A stretch of DNA of 64,000 nt, taken from assembly GCF_030816295.1 (NCBI RefSeq), contig NZ_JAUSXV010000001.1, positions 62,001 to 126,000 on the forward strand. Direction: 5' to 3'. Numbering within the stretch: the stretch's first letter is position 1; each line of letters starts with the position of its first letter. Both the position numbers and the translations under genes were made by a program. This DNA is from Microbacterium natoriense. Its GTDB lineage: Bacteria; Actinomycetota; Actinomycetes; Actinomycetales; Microbacteriaceae. This document shows, in pieces, positions 41,692-50,577 of this stretch. Below the pieces are notes generated by a model. The model had not been told where the DNA came from and made no database searches. It was given only the letters and a program-made list of their open reading frames with translations.

Positions 41692-44628
41692 ATGATCCCC
41701 CCTCTGAATCGTCCTCGCGGCAATCGCCCGAGAGCCCGCACCACTGTGGCCGTCGCGCTGGGAGCGGTGCTGATGATCGGATGCGTCGGCCTGCCGGCCG
41801 TCGCCGCCGACGTGGCGCCCGGCGACGAGCAGTACCGGCCACTGGTCCACTTCACCCCCGAGCAGAACTGGATGAACGACCCGAACGGGCTCGTCTACGC
41901 CGACGGCGTCTATCACCTGTTCTTCCAGCACAACCCGCAGGGGACCACCTGGGGCAACATGAGCTGGGGACATGCCACGTCGACCGACCTGCTGCATTGG
42001 ACGCAGCAGCCTCTCGCGATCCCGCAGACGTTCGATGAGGCCGGCCGCCCGATCGAGGACATCTTCTCGGGTTCGATCGTCGTCGACCACGACAATTCCG
42101 CCGGATTCGGCCCCGCAGGATCCAGCCCCATGGTGGCGATCTACACCTCGGCGTACACCGCGCAGCATCCGCAGCACGCCGGACTGCAGGCTCAGTCGCT
42201 CGCCTACAGCCTCGACGACGGTCAGACCTGGACCAAGTACGAGGGCAACCCGGTTCTCGACCGCGGCTCGGCGAACTTCCGCGATCCGAAGGTCTTCGAG
42301 TACGACGGTCCCGCCGGCAGGTACTGGGTGATGGTCGCCGTGGAAGCTCTCGAGCACAAGGTCGTGATCTCCAAGAGCACTGATCTGAAGAACTGGGAGC
42401 ACCTGTCGGACTTCGGGCCGGCGAACGCCACCGGCGGCATCTGGGAATGCCCCGACCTCTTCCCGCTTCCGGTCGACGGAGATCCGGGGAACACGAAATG
42501 GGTCATGGTCGTGAACCTCAATCCGGGCGGGCCGAACGGCGGCAGCACCGGACAGTACTTCGTCGGCGATTTCGACGGCACGACGTTCACCTCCGAGACG
42601 ACGGACTCCGCGCCGACGGCGCCGGAAGGCCGCGTGTTCGCCGGATTCGATGGCGGCGACTACGACGGATGGACCGTGCGCAACGATCCGTCCAGCGAGA
42701 TCGCCGGTCCCTGGGGTGCAGCGCCGGCCGCCGGCACGATCCCCGGACAGCAGGCGGTCTCAGGCTGGATCGGCGACGGGCTGGTGAACGGATTCCTCGG
42801 CGGCGATGCCCCGACGGGGACTCTCGAGTCGCCGGCGTTCACGATCGAGGACGACTACATCGACCTGCTGGTCGGCGGCGGCGATCATCCGCACGTCGAG
42901 GGCTCCCAGCTCTCCAATCTGCCTCCCGCCGGATCCACGGCGCTGTACGACTTCGAGCTGCCGGACGGGCAGAACCTCGCCGAGTCGGGGTGGGAGCTGA
43001 CGAACGACTTCGCGACCGACCCCGATCGCAGCCCGTCCACCCAGGGTGGCGAGGGCTATCTCGGCACCCGGCGCATCAACACCTTCGAGGCAGGGCCCAA
43101 CGGCGATGCGAACCGCGGCGACATGACCTCGCCGGCGTTCACCATCGACGGCGACCACATGTCGTTCCTCATCGGCGGCGGGCGGCGCACCGACGGGTCG
43201 CTGCAGGCGGAACTGCTCGTGGACGGCGAGGTCGTCCGCACCCAGACCGGCGCGAACTCCGGGAGCCTCAACTGGGCCTCCTGGAACGTCGCGGACCTTC
43301 GCGGCGAACAGGCCGAGATCCGGATCCACGACGACACCGACGGCGGATGGGGCCATCTGACCTTCGACAACGTCGTGATCGGAGACGAACCGGCCCAGGT
43401 CCGCTCCGACGAGACCTCCGTGAACCTCGTCGTCGACGGCCGGATCGTGCGCACCGCCACCGGCTCGAACAGCGAGGCCCTGACGTGGAGGTCGTGGAAC
43501 GTGGCCGAGCTGCGTGGCGAGCAGGCGCGGATCGTCGCGATCGATAACAACAGCAGCGGCTGGGGTCATCTGCTCTTCGACCAGGTGACCTTCTCCTCCG
43601 CCGGCGTGCCGGTCCCCGCAGAGGGATACGACTGGCTCGACTGGGGTCGCGACTACTACGCGGGCGTGTCGTACTCGGGCACTCCTGACCCCGGGACACG
43701 TGTCATGCAGGCGTGGATGAACGACTGGGACTATGCGGGGGACATCCCGACATCGACCTGGCGCAGTTCGATGGCGCTCCCCCGCGAGGTGCGCCTCGTG
43801 AGCACGCCCGAAGGTCCGCGGCTGGCGCAGCGCGTCGTCTCGCAGCTCGACGGCCAGCTCGATCTCAGCAGGGTGCAGACCCGCACGGGTGTCGACGTGG
43901 AGGGCCCGACGCCGCTCGGCTTCTCTGCGGAGGTCGCGAAGATCGAGGTCGTGCTGGAGCCAGGGTCCGCGCAGAAGGCGGGGATCACCGTCTTCGGCGA
44001 TGAGACGAGCGGAACCCGCATCGGCTACGACGCGGAAGAGCAGCGGGTCTTCATCGATCGCACCGACTCGGGAGCCGTCGGCTTCAACCCGTCGTTCGCA
44101 TCGGTCGACGACGCTCCGCTGCCCGGTGCGACGCTCGCAGCCGACGGCTCGGTGACCCTCGAGCTCTACATCGATCGGGCATCCGTCGAGCTGTTCACGG
44201 CCGATGGCCGCGTGTCGCTGACGGACCAGGTGTTCCCGAATGCCGGGGCCGATGCCATATCGGCGTGGTCCGAGGGCGGCGCAGCGCGGATCCGCAGCAT
44301 CTCGGTGACGCCGATCACGGCGACGATGTGGCAGAGCACGGACGACAGGGCGACCGCTCCCCCGGCGAAGGGGAAGCTCTCGGATTCGAAGACCTCGCAG
44401 GGATTCACGGTCAGCATGACCCAGAAGAAGGGCGAGGAGGCGACGGTGTTCCGGCTGTACGAGAACGGAACCCTGATCTCCACCACGCCTGTCGACGCGC
44501 CCGCGGGGCAGCGTTCCGTGGACGTGCCTCTCACCGGCCGTGCGCCGGGGACCTACGTCTACACGGGCGAGCTGGAGAATTCGCACGGAATCACGGCGAC
44601 CTCGAGCACAAAGATCAAGGTCAAGTGA
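41692..44628 (+). CDS. Secreted GH32 levanase/fructanase with nested inserted domains
   Basis: Extracellular enzyme of 978 residues that releases fructose from levan, inulin or sucrose. Signal peptide 1-39. The GH32 propeller shows WMNDPNG (nucleophile Asp 63), FRDPKVF (Asp 198) and WECPDLF (acid/base Glu 252). At about 316-645 the propeller is interrupted by a beta-rich insertion made of two related domains, one inserted in the other, after which YDWLDWGRDYYAGVSYSG resumes GH32. The C-terminal GH32 beta-sandwich (about 670-885) and an Ig-like tail domain (about 900-978) follow. No wall anchor. ATG at 41692 with AAGGAG. Operator at 41648. Confidence 0.92.
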   Translation: MIPPLNRPRGNRPRARTTVAVALGAVLMIGCVGLPAVAADVAPGDEQYRPLVHFTPEQNWMNDPNGLVYADGVYHLFFQHNPQGTTWGNMSWGHATSTDLLHWTQQPLAIPQTFDEAGRPIEDIFSGSIVVDHDNSAGFGPAGSSPMVAIYTSAYTAQHPQHAGLQAQSLAYSLDDGQTWTKYEGNPVLDRGSANFRDPKVFEYDGPAGRYWVMVAVEALEHKVVISKSTDLKNWEHLSDFGPANATGGIWECPDLFPLPVDGDPGNTKWVMVVNLNPGGPNGGSTGQYFVGDFDGTTFTSETTDSAPTAPEGRVFAGFDGGDYDGWTVRNDPSSEIAGPWGAAPAAGTIPGQQAVSGWIGDGLVNGFLGGDAPTGTLESPAFTIEDDYIDLLVGGGDHPHVEGSQLSNLPPAGSTALYDFELPDGQNLAESGWELTNDFATDPDRSPSTQGGEGYLGTRRINTFEAGPNGDANRGDMTSPAFTIDGDHMSFLIGGGRRTDGSLQAELLVDGEVVRTQTGANSGSLNWASWNVADLRGEQAEIRIHDDTDGGWGHLTFDNVVIGDEPAQVRSDETSVNLVVDGRIVRTATGSNSEALTWRSWNVAELRGEQARIVAIDNNSSGWGHLLFDQVTFSSAGVPVPAEGYDWLDWGRDYYAGVSYSGTPDPGTRVMQAWMNDWDYAGDIPTSTWRSSMALPREVRLVSTPEGPRLAQRVVSQLDGQLDLSRVQTRTGVDVEGPTPLGFSAEVAKIEVVLEPGSAQKAGITVFGDETSGTRIGYDAEEQRVFIDRTDSGAVGFNPSFASVDDAPLPGATLAADGSVTLELYIDRASVELFTADGRVSLTDQVFPNAGADAISAWSEGGAARIRSISVTPITATMWQSTDDRATAPPAKGKLSDSKTSQGFTVSMTQKKGEEATVFRLYENGTLISTTPVDAPAGQRSVDVPLTGRAPGTYVYTGELENSHGITATSSTKIKVK

Positions 44629-44644
44629 CCGGGACCTGATCCGA

Positions 44645-44693
44645 GAGGTGGATGCCGCGGCGAGTCGTCACGGCATCCACCTCGCATTTTTTC
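44645..44693 (+). terminator. Rho-independent terminator after the levanase
   Basis: Perfect 13-bp stem (GAGGTGGATGCCG at 44645-44657, CGGCATCCACCTC at 44671-44683) followed by GCATTTTTT, 16 bases past the levanase stop. Confidence 0.88.
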
Positions 44694-44725
44694 GTCATCC
44701 AGGGAACTTTTCGTCATCCAGGGAA
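44689..44725. repeat. Tandem 18-base direct repeat before the nitroreductase gene
   Basis: TTTTCGTCATCCAGGGAA occurs at 44689-44706 and 44708-44725, 19 bases apart, about 80 bases before the nitroreductase start; the first copy overlaps the terminator T tract. A further dyad-like GCATGCAAATACATG follows. It may be a double regulator-binding site. Confidence 0.5.
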
Positions 44726-44804
44726 TATGCATGCAAATACATGTGTTCCGGCACTGTGTACCCGGACGAAGGAGTCCGATCCGCTCCTTCCGAAAGGCAT
44801 CCTC

Positions 44805-45392
44805 ATGAGCACTCCCGTTCTCGACCGCACCGCCCCCACCGAGCACCCCGTCCTCGACGTGCTCGCCGCCCGCTGGAGCCCGCGCGCGTACGACGCCGCG
44901 AACAAGATCGACGACGCCAAGCTGAACGCCGCGCTCGAGGCCGCGCGCTGGTCGCCCTCGGCGTACAACCTGCAGCCGTGGCGCTTCATCGTCGCCCACC
45001 GCGGCACTGCTCTCTTCGACCAGATCGTCGACTCGCTCGTCGAGTTCAACCAGCTCTGGGCCGCGAACGCCTCCGTGCTGATCGTCTCGATCGCCGAGAC
45101 CGAGTCGGAGGACGGCAAGCCGATCAGCCACGCCGTCTACGACCTCGGCCAGGCCGTCGCGCACTTCTCGGTCCAGGCGCACCACGAGGGTCTCCTCGTG
45201 CACCAGATGAGCGGCTTCGACCCCGAGGTCGTGCGCGAGTTCGCCGATCTCGCTCCGCGATTCAGCCCCACCACCGTCATCGCCGTGGGCGAGCTCGGCG
45301 ACGCGACCGGCCTTCCCGAGGGCCTGCAGCAGGCCGAGACGGCCCCGCGCGTGCGCCGCCCGATCGCCGAGACGGTCATCCTCAGCGCCTGA
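44805..45392 (+). CDS. Nitroreductase-family FMN oxidoreductase
   Basis: Cytoplasmic flavoprotein of 195 residues. Family features are the N-terminal RWSPRAYDAANKID, the FMN-contact segment ALEAARWSPSAYNLQPWRFI and the helix VYDLGQAVAHFSVQAHHEGL. Members reduce nitroaromatics, quinones or enones; the natural substrate is unknown. The ATG at 44805 is preceded by AAAGG. It forms a single-gene unit between the levanase terminator and the palindrome at 45414. Confidence 0.88.
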   Translation: MSTPVLDRTAPTEHPVLDVLAARWSPRAYDAANKIDDAKLNAALEAARWSPSAYNLQPWRFIVAHRGTALFDQIVDSLVEFNQLWAANASVLIVSIAETESEDGKPISHAVYDLGQAVAHFSVQAHHEGLLVHQMSGFDPEVVREFADLAPRFSPTTVIAVGELGDATGLPEGLQQAETAPRVRRPIAETVILSA

Positions 45393-45413
45393 GCGCCGAC
45401 CCATCGCACGCCG

Positions 45414-45487
45414 GCGCCCCCGCTCGGCTGCAGCGCCCCTGCGGAGTCACGTCACTCAGCAGGAGCCTCGCAGCTGAGCGGGGGCGC
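45414..45487. repeat. Composite palindrome between convergent nitroreductase and GH15 genes
   Basis: Outer arms of 18 bases (45414-45431 and 45470-45487) match at 17 positions. GCGCCCC recurs at 45414 and 45433 (19 apart), and complements at 45459 (degenerate) and 45478 are also 19 apart, the same geometry as at 18359 and 31462. The 149-base gap holds no gene. Confidence 0.65.
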
Positions 45488-45541
45488 TGTTGCGTACGAC
45501 GCGCCGCCGCCGCCGCGACGTGGCGACCGCCGCGCCCCACG

Positions 45542-47338
45542 TCACCGCGGCCGGTGCGCGTTCCGCGCCAGAGCATCGGCGGCGCGCACGAGAGCCAGGT
45601 GCGAGAACGCCTGCGGGGTGTTCCCGAGCTGACGGCCGGCGACCGTGTCGTACTCCTCCGACAGCATCCCGACATCGTTCGTCAGCCCGCACAGACGGTC
45701 CATGAGTACGTGGGCCTCTTCGTGGCGACCGGTGACCGCGTACTGCTCGACCAGCCAGAACGAGCACGCGAGGAAAGCACCTTCTGACCCGGCGAGACCG
45801 TCGACTCCCGTGCCGGTGCGGTAGCGGCGGACGAGCCCGTCGGGCATGAGGGTCTGTTCGATGCGCTCGACCGTCGCCAGCATCCGCGGATCATCCGGGC
45901 GGCAGTATCCGACCTGCGGAAGCAGCAGCAGCGATGCGTCGACCTCCGTCGTGCCGTAGTACTGCACGAAGTGCCCGTCGACCACACCCTGACCGTCGAT
46001 CTCGGCACGCATGCGCTCGCGCAGTCCTCGCCAGCGCTCGACAGGACCTTCCAGCCCGAAGTCCTCGACTGCACGCACCGCGCGGTCGAACGCGGCCCAC
46101 ATCATGACCCGGGAATGGGTGAAGTGGTGCGCATCGCCCCTGATCTCCCACAACCCCTGGTCGGGCCGCTCGAGCTGCTCAGAGGCGAACCGCACCAGCT
46201 GCCGCTCGAGCGGCCAGGAGAACTCCGACTCGTCGAGACCCGCCGAACGCGCGGCCGAGAGCGTCACGAGCACCTCGCCCACGACGTCCGCCTGATACTG
46301 GGCGGCCGCGCCGTTGCCCAGACGCACCGGCGACGAGCCCTGATAGCCCGGGAACTCCGGCAGCACGCGCTCCAGCAGGTCGCGTTCCCCCGCGAGGCCG
46401 TACATGATCTGCAGATCGGCCGGATCGCCCGCGACCGCGCGCAGCAGCCACTCGCGCCAGCGGTCGGCGACGGTGAGGAAGCCGTGATCCAGCAGCGCCT
46501 CCAGCGTGAGGGCCGCGTCGCGCAGCCAGACGTAGCGGTAGTCCCAGTTGCGCTCTCCGCCGATCTCCTCCGGCAGCGCCATGGTCGCGGCCGCAGCGAT
46601 ACCGCCGGTCTCGTGGTTGGTCAGGGCGCGCAGCAGCAGCAGGGAGCGCACGACGTCGCCGCGCCGAGGTCCGTCGTGCGAGATGCGGTCGGCCCAGCTC
46701 TGCCACCAGTCCTTCGTTCGCTCGACCTCGTCGTCGACGTCGAGAACCGGGGGTACGTCGCGATGCGAGGGGAACCACGTCAGCTGCAGATCGTGCTCCT
46801 CGCCCGCGACCACCGTCAACTCGCCCCGGTGCTGGTGGTCGACGGCCGTCAGCCGCCCACCGCGGATGGCCACGGCATCCGGGCCGCCCATCGCCACCAG
46901 ACAGGGCTCGTCGGCGGTGCCCGTCTGCCGCACCCACGGCATTCCCCGCGAGTAGTCGAAGCGGATGCTGATCTGCTGCACGAAGTCGATCTCACCCTGC
47001 ACGCCGACGATCCTGCGGACGAGATCCGTGCGGCGGATGGCGATGTCGGGATCGAGCCCGATCGGCATGAAGTCGTGCACCTCGGCGACCGCGTCGCCGA
47101 GCGTCCAGCGGGTGATGAGCACGAAGGTGTCGCCGTCGTACCGCCGCGAGCACTCGGCATCGGGGTCGGCCGGATGCAGTTCCCAGCGGCCGTGCGCCTC
47201 GTCGCCCAGCAGGGCGCCGAACACCGACGGGGAGTCGAGGCGAGGCAGACACAGCCAGTCGATGCTGCCCGCCTTCGACACGAGCGCGGCCGTGCGGCAG
47301 TTGCTCAGAAGCGCGTAGTCCTCGATGCGGGCAGCCAT
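45542..47338 (-). CDS. GH15-family glycosidase, probably trehalase-like
   Basis: Protein of 598 residues without signal peptide: beta-sandwich N-domain (1-230; IEDYALLSNCRTAALVSKAG, SIDWLCLPRLDSPSVFGALL) and the (alpha/alpha)6 barrel (245-595) with NWDYRYVWLRDAALTLEALL and GSEGAFLACSFWLVEQYAVT, whose Glu is the expected base. This architecture matches actinobacterial GH15 trehalases and glucoamylase-like enzymes; trehalose is the best guess. The gene stands alone with a start at 47338. Confidence 0.87.
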   Translation of the reverse strand: MAARIEDYALLSNCRTAALVSKAGSIDWLCLPRLDSPSVFGALLGDEAHGRWELHPADPDAECSRRYDGDTFVLITRWTLGDAVAEVHDFMPIGLDPDIAIRRTDLVRRIVGVQGEIDFVQQISIRFDYSRGMPWVRQTGTADEPCLVAMGGPDAVAIRGGRLTAVDHQHRGELTVVAGEEHDLQLTWFPSHRDVPPVLDVDDEVERTKDWWQSWADRISHDGPRRGDVVRSLLLLRALTNHETGGIAAAATMALPEEIGGERNWDYRYVWLRDAALTLEALLDHGFLTVADRWREWLLRAVAGDPADLQIMYGLAGERDLLERVLPEFPGYQGSSPVRLGNGAAAQYQADVVGEVLVTLSAARSAGLDESEFSWPLERQLVRFASEQLERPDQGLWEIRGDAHHFTHSRVMMWAAFDRAVRAVEDFGLEGPVERWRGLRERMRAEIDGQGVVDGHFVQYYGTTEVDASLLLLPQVGYCRPDDPRMLATVERIEQTLMPDGLVRRYRTGTGVDGLAGSEGAFLACSFWLVEQYAVTGRHEEAHVLMDRLCGLTNDVGMLSEEYDTVAGRQLGNTPQAFSHLALVRAADALARNAHRPR

Positions 47339-47423
47339 GACCGGAGTGTTGCACCTCCCCGCATCCGACTCAAGCGGCCGCTCCGCCGAGCCTGCAGAGT
47401 TCTCGGCCCGTGGCCACGCCGGC

Positions 47424-48881
47424 TCAGTGCGCCGGTCTGTCGACGACGACCTCGTTGCCCTCCTTGTCGACCACCTTGCCGTCGACGACGGAGTCGCCGT
47501 CTTGGAGGGCGTCGAGGATCGCGATCGGGATGCTGCGGGTCGGCGCCGACACGAATGCGTTCTTGCGGTTCACGCTGCCCAGATGGTTGAACAGCAGGTT
47601 GAGCAGGATCGCGGCGACCGCAGCCGAGCTGATGCCGGAGTGGAAGATCGTGTTGAACCAGTCGGGCATCTGGTCGTAGATCGCGGGGGCCGCGATCGGC
47701 AGCATGCCGATGCCGAGGGAGGCCGCGACGATGATGAGGTTCATGTTGCCGCGGTAGTCGACTTTCGCCAGGGTGCGGATGCCGCTGGCCGCGACGCTTC
47801 CGAACAGGACGATTCCGGCGCCTCCCAGCACGGGCGCCGGGATCGCGCCCACGACGCGTCCGAGTACCGGCAGCAGGCCGAGCACGACGAGCACGACACC
47901 ACCGGCGGTGACCACGAACCGGCTCTTCACGCCCGTGATCGCGACCAGACCGACGTTCTGCGCGAACGCCGACTGGGTGAAGGTGCCGAAGACCGGTGAG
48001 ACGGCGCTCGAGAGCATGTCGGCGCGGAGCCCCGCGGCGATGCGCTTGGAATCGACCTTGGTGCCCACGATCTCGCCGACGGCGAGGATGTCGGCCGTGG
48101 TCTCGGTCAGCGTCACGAGGATGACGATGAACATCGAGATGATGCCGGCGATCTCGAAGGTCGGCAGTCCGAACGCGAACGGCGTCGGGAACGCGAAGAT
48201 CTCTCCCTCACCGACGGCACTGAAGTCGACCCGGCCGATGATCGCCGCGAAGATCGTGCCGAGCACGATGGCAAGCAGGATCGACAGTCGCGAGACGGCG
48301 CCGACGGGGACCTTGCTGAGCACCAGCACTATGGCCAGGGTCACGAACGCGAGCAGCAGGTTCTGCGGGGCGCCGAAGTCGTCGGCGCGGTCGTTGCCGC
48401 CCATGGCCCAGCGGGCTGCGACAGGAAGCAGCGTGAGTCCGATCGTGGTGATCACGACGCCGGTGACGACCGGCGGGAAGAACCGGATGACCATCGCGAA
48501 CACCGGAGCGATGAGCAGGCCTATGACGGATGCCACGATCACCGCGCCGAACACCGCCGGCAGTCCTCCGCCGTTCGTGACGATCGCGCCCATGGTAGCC
48601 ACACCGGCGAACGAGACGCCCTGCACGAGTGGCAGCTGCGAGCCGAAGAACGGGATGCCGACGGTCTGCAGGATCGTCGCGAGACCGCCCATGAACAGGC
48701 AGGATGCGATCAGCACGCCGATCTCGGCCGAGCTCAGGCCGGCCATCTGGCCGATGATGAGCGGCGGGGCGATGATGCCGCCGTACATCGTCAGCACGTG
48801 CTGGAGGCCGTACCCGAAGGTGGCTCCGATAGACAGCCGTTCGTCTTCCGGCCGCGTGGCGACCGCGTTCTTCTTGCTCAT
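47424..48881 (-). CDS. NCS2-family xanthine/uric acid-type permease
   Basis: Membrane protein of 485 residues with about 14 segments. NCS2 markers are GYGLQHVLTMYGGIIAPPLI (about 24-43), the Gln/His-containing first helix, LPLVQGVSFAGVATMGAIVT, GTFTQSAFAQNVGLVAITGV and the substrate-site FAQN. The ATG at 48881 follows GAAGAGG. It lies just after the 8-oxoguanine deaminase gene on the same strand, so it probably imports a purine base such as urate, xanthine or guanine. Confidence 0.92.
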   Translation of the reverse strand: MSKKNAVATRPEDERLSIGATFGYGLQHVLTMYGGIIAPPLIIGQMAGLSSAEIGVLIASCLFMGGLATILQTVGIPFFGSQLPLVQGVSFAGVATMGAIVTNGGGLPAVFGAVIVASVIGLLIAPVFAMVIRFFPPVVTGVVITTIGLTLLPVAARWAMGGNDRADDFGAPQNLLLAFVTLAIVLVLSKVPVGAVSRLSILLAIVLGTIFAAIIGRVDFSAVGEGEIFAFPTPFAFGLPTFEIAGIISMFIVILVTLTETTADILAVGEIVGTKVDSKRIAAGLRADMLSSAVSPVFGTFTQSAFAQNVGLVAITGVKSRFVVTAGGVVLVVLGLLPVLGRVVGAIPAPVLGGAGIVLFGSVAASGIRTLAKVDYRGNMNLIIVAASLGIGMLPIAAPAIYDQMPDWFNTIFHSGISSAAVAAILLNLLFNHLGSVNRKNAFVSAPTRSIPIAILDALQDGDSVVDGKVVDKEGNEVVVDRPAH

Positions 48882-48946
48882 ATCGACCTCTTCGTCGTGT
48901 TTCCGTGGATGCGGGTGGTTCGAGTCGTTCGGGTGGGCGTTCGGGT

Positions 48947-50314
48947 TCAGGAGTGACGGGCGAGGAGACCGCGCGCCGCCTCGCTGTGGTGGGCGATGAG
49001 CCGCGGAACGTCGAGGCCGTCTATCCTGCCGTCGATCACGCGCCAGCGTCCGGCGACCATCACCCGGTCGGCACGATCCGCGCCGCACAGCAGCAGGGCG
49101 GCCACCGGATCGTGGCTGCCGGAGAACCGCAGCTCGTCGAGAGTGAACATCGCGAGGTCGGCCTGCGCGCCGGGAGCGAGCACGCCGATGTCACCGCGAC
49201 CGAGGGCACGGGCGGAACCTGAGGTCGCCCAGCCGAGCGCGCGTTCCGGCGTGATCGCGGCGGCGCCGTAGCGCAGGCGCTGCAGGTACAGCGCCTGGCG
49301 CACCTCCTGGATCATGTTCGAGCCGTCGTTCGAGGCCGAACCGTCGACGCCGAGCCCCACGGGAGCGCCGGCCTCTTCGAGTTCGAGCGCACGGGCGATG
49401 CCCGAGGCGAGACGCATGTTCGAGGTCGCGCAGTGCGACACCGCGGTGCCTGCCGCCCCCAGTCGGGCTATCTCGGCGTCGTCGAAGTGGATGCCGTGCG
49501 CCAGCCACGTGCGATCCGACAACCAGCCGACTCTCTCGAGGTAGTCGACGGTGCGCAGGCCGAACATCTCGCGGCAGAAGTCCTCCTCATCGAGCGTCTC
49601 GGCCAGATGCGTGTGCAGGCGGACGTCGAGTCGGTCGGCGAGGGCCGCGGTGTCGCGCATGACGCCGGTGGTCACGGAGAACGGCGAGCACGGTGCGAGA
49701 CCGATCTGCACGAAGGCGCCGTCGCCGCGCTCGTGATAGGCGCCGATCAGCCGCTCGCTGTCGGCGAGGATCGTGTCGGCATCCTGCACAGTCCGCTGCG
49801 GCGGCAGCCCACCGTCATCCTCACCCAGCGACATCGACCCGCGAGTCAGCGTCGCTCGCATTCCGAGCTTCCTCACGACGTCGACCTGCACGTCGATGCC
49901 TTCTTCGAGCCCATTCGGGAACAGGTAGTGGTGATCGGCGGCCGTCGTGCAGCCTGAGAGCAGCAACTCGGCGAGCGCCACGGTCGTGGCGAGCTCGAGG
50001 TCGCGCGGCGTGATGCCCGCCCAGACCCCGTAGAGGCCTTTCAGCCAGGGGAAGAGCTCGGCGCTCACAACGGGCCGCCAGGCGCGCGTGAGCGTCTGAT
50101 AGAAGTGGTGGTGCGTGTTGATGAGCCCGGGGATCACGACGTGGCGGGCGGCGTCGAAGACCGAGTCGACCGGGGCTGTAGGCGCGCCACCGGCGGGCAC
50201 GAGTTCGCTCACGACGGCGCCCTCGAGGACGATCCCGCCCGCGGCATCCGCATCGGTCCCCGTGAAGATGCCGAGCGGATTCTTGATCCAGGTGCGGGCG
50301 GCGGGCTGGGACAT
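48947..50314 (-). CDS. 8-oxoguanine deaminase (amidohydrolase family)
   Basis: Metal-dependent deaminase of 455 residues converting 8-oxoguanine to urate (guanine or related triazines are alternatives in the family). Motifs: GLINTHHHFYQTLTRA (metal His residues), LHTHLAETLDEEDFC, VSHCATSNMRLASGIARA and GLGVDGSASNDGSNM with the metal Asp. I chose the ATG at 50314, giving SQPAARTWIKNPLGIF; the frame extends to 50404. Product urate would feed the allantoin genes at 60-64 kb. A box shared with the ureide permease lies upstream at 50473. Confidence 0.85.
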   Translation of the reverse strand: MSQPAARTWIKNPLGIFTGTDADAAGGIVLEGAVVSELVPAGGAPTAPVDSVFDAARHVVIPGLINTHHHFYQTLTRAWRPVVSAELFPWLKGLYGVWAGITPRDLELATTVALAELLLSGCTTAADHHYLFPNGLEEGIDVQVDVVRKLGMRATLTRGSMSLGEDDGGLPPQRTVQDADTILADSERLIGAYHERGDGAFVQIGLAPCSPFSVTTGVMRDTAALADRLDVRLHTHLAETLDEEDFCREMFGLRTVDYLERVGWLSDRTWLAHGIHFDDAEIARLGAAGTAVSHCATSNMRLASGIARALELEEAGAPVGLGVDGSASNDGSNMIQEVRQALYLQRLRYGAAAITPERALGWATSGSARALGRGDIGVLAPGAQADLAMFTLDELRFSGSHDPVAALLLCGADRADRVMVAGRWRVIDGRIDGLDVPRLIAHHSEAARGLLARHS

Positions 50315-50416
50315 GGCGACTCCATCTGTGACGGTGGAGCCGGGGAACGGCCCCACGAGGGGCCAGCTCAGTTTCCCTGTCTGCTGATCCAGGTGCCCCG
50401 TCATCGGAACAGTTCA

Positions 50417-50446
50417 GGTCTACCAGCCGCGCGTCGAGACAGTCAA
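50417..50446 (-). promoter_or_regulatory. Candidate promoter of the 8-oxoguanine deaminase gene
   Basis: On the minus strand TTGACT (50441-50446) and TAGACC (50417-50422) are 18 bases apart, about 100 bases before the start codon. Confidence 0.4.
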
Positions 50447-50472
50447 GGCTTTTCTCATATCTCGGACTCGGC

Positions 50473-50489
50473 ATTCCATAAAGCGGAAT
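50473..50489. promoter_or_regulatory. ATTCC-N7-GGAAT box, putative ureide/purine operator
   Basis: ATTCCATAAAGCGGAAT in the divergent gap between the deaminase and zwf. Arms and spacing equal those of ATTCCGTATCATGGAAT at 63624-63640. It lies upstream of the candidate -35, which would suit an activator or a dual regulator. Confidence 0.6.
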
Positions 50490-50577
50490 AGATCGACGGA
50501 TGCTGCACGGTTGCCACACCAGTACACGCATCGCCAGAGGGTGGCCTTCGGCTGCGGATCGGGATAACGTCACGGCC

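Noticed and set aside
44653..45392. Longer nitroreductase start upstream of 44805
   Set aside because: The extension would run through the levanase terminator and the direct repeats and encodes no family sequence.
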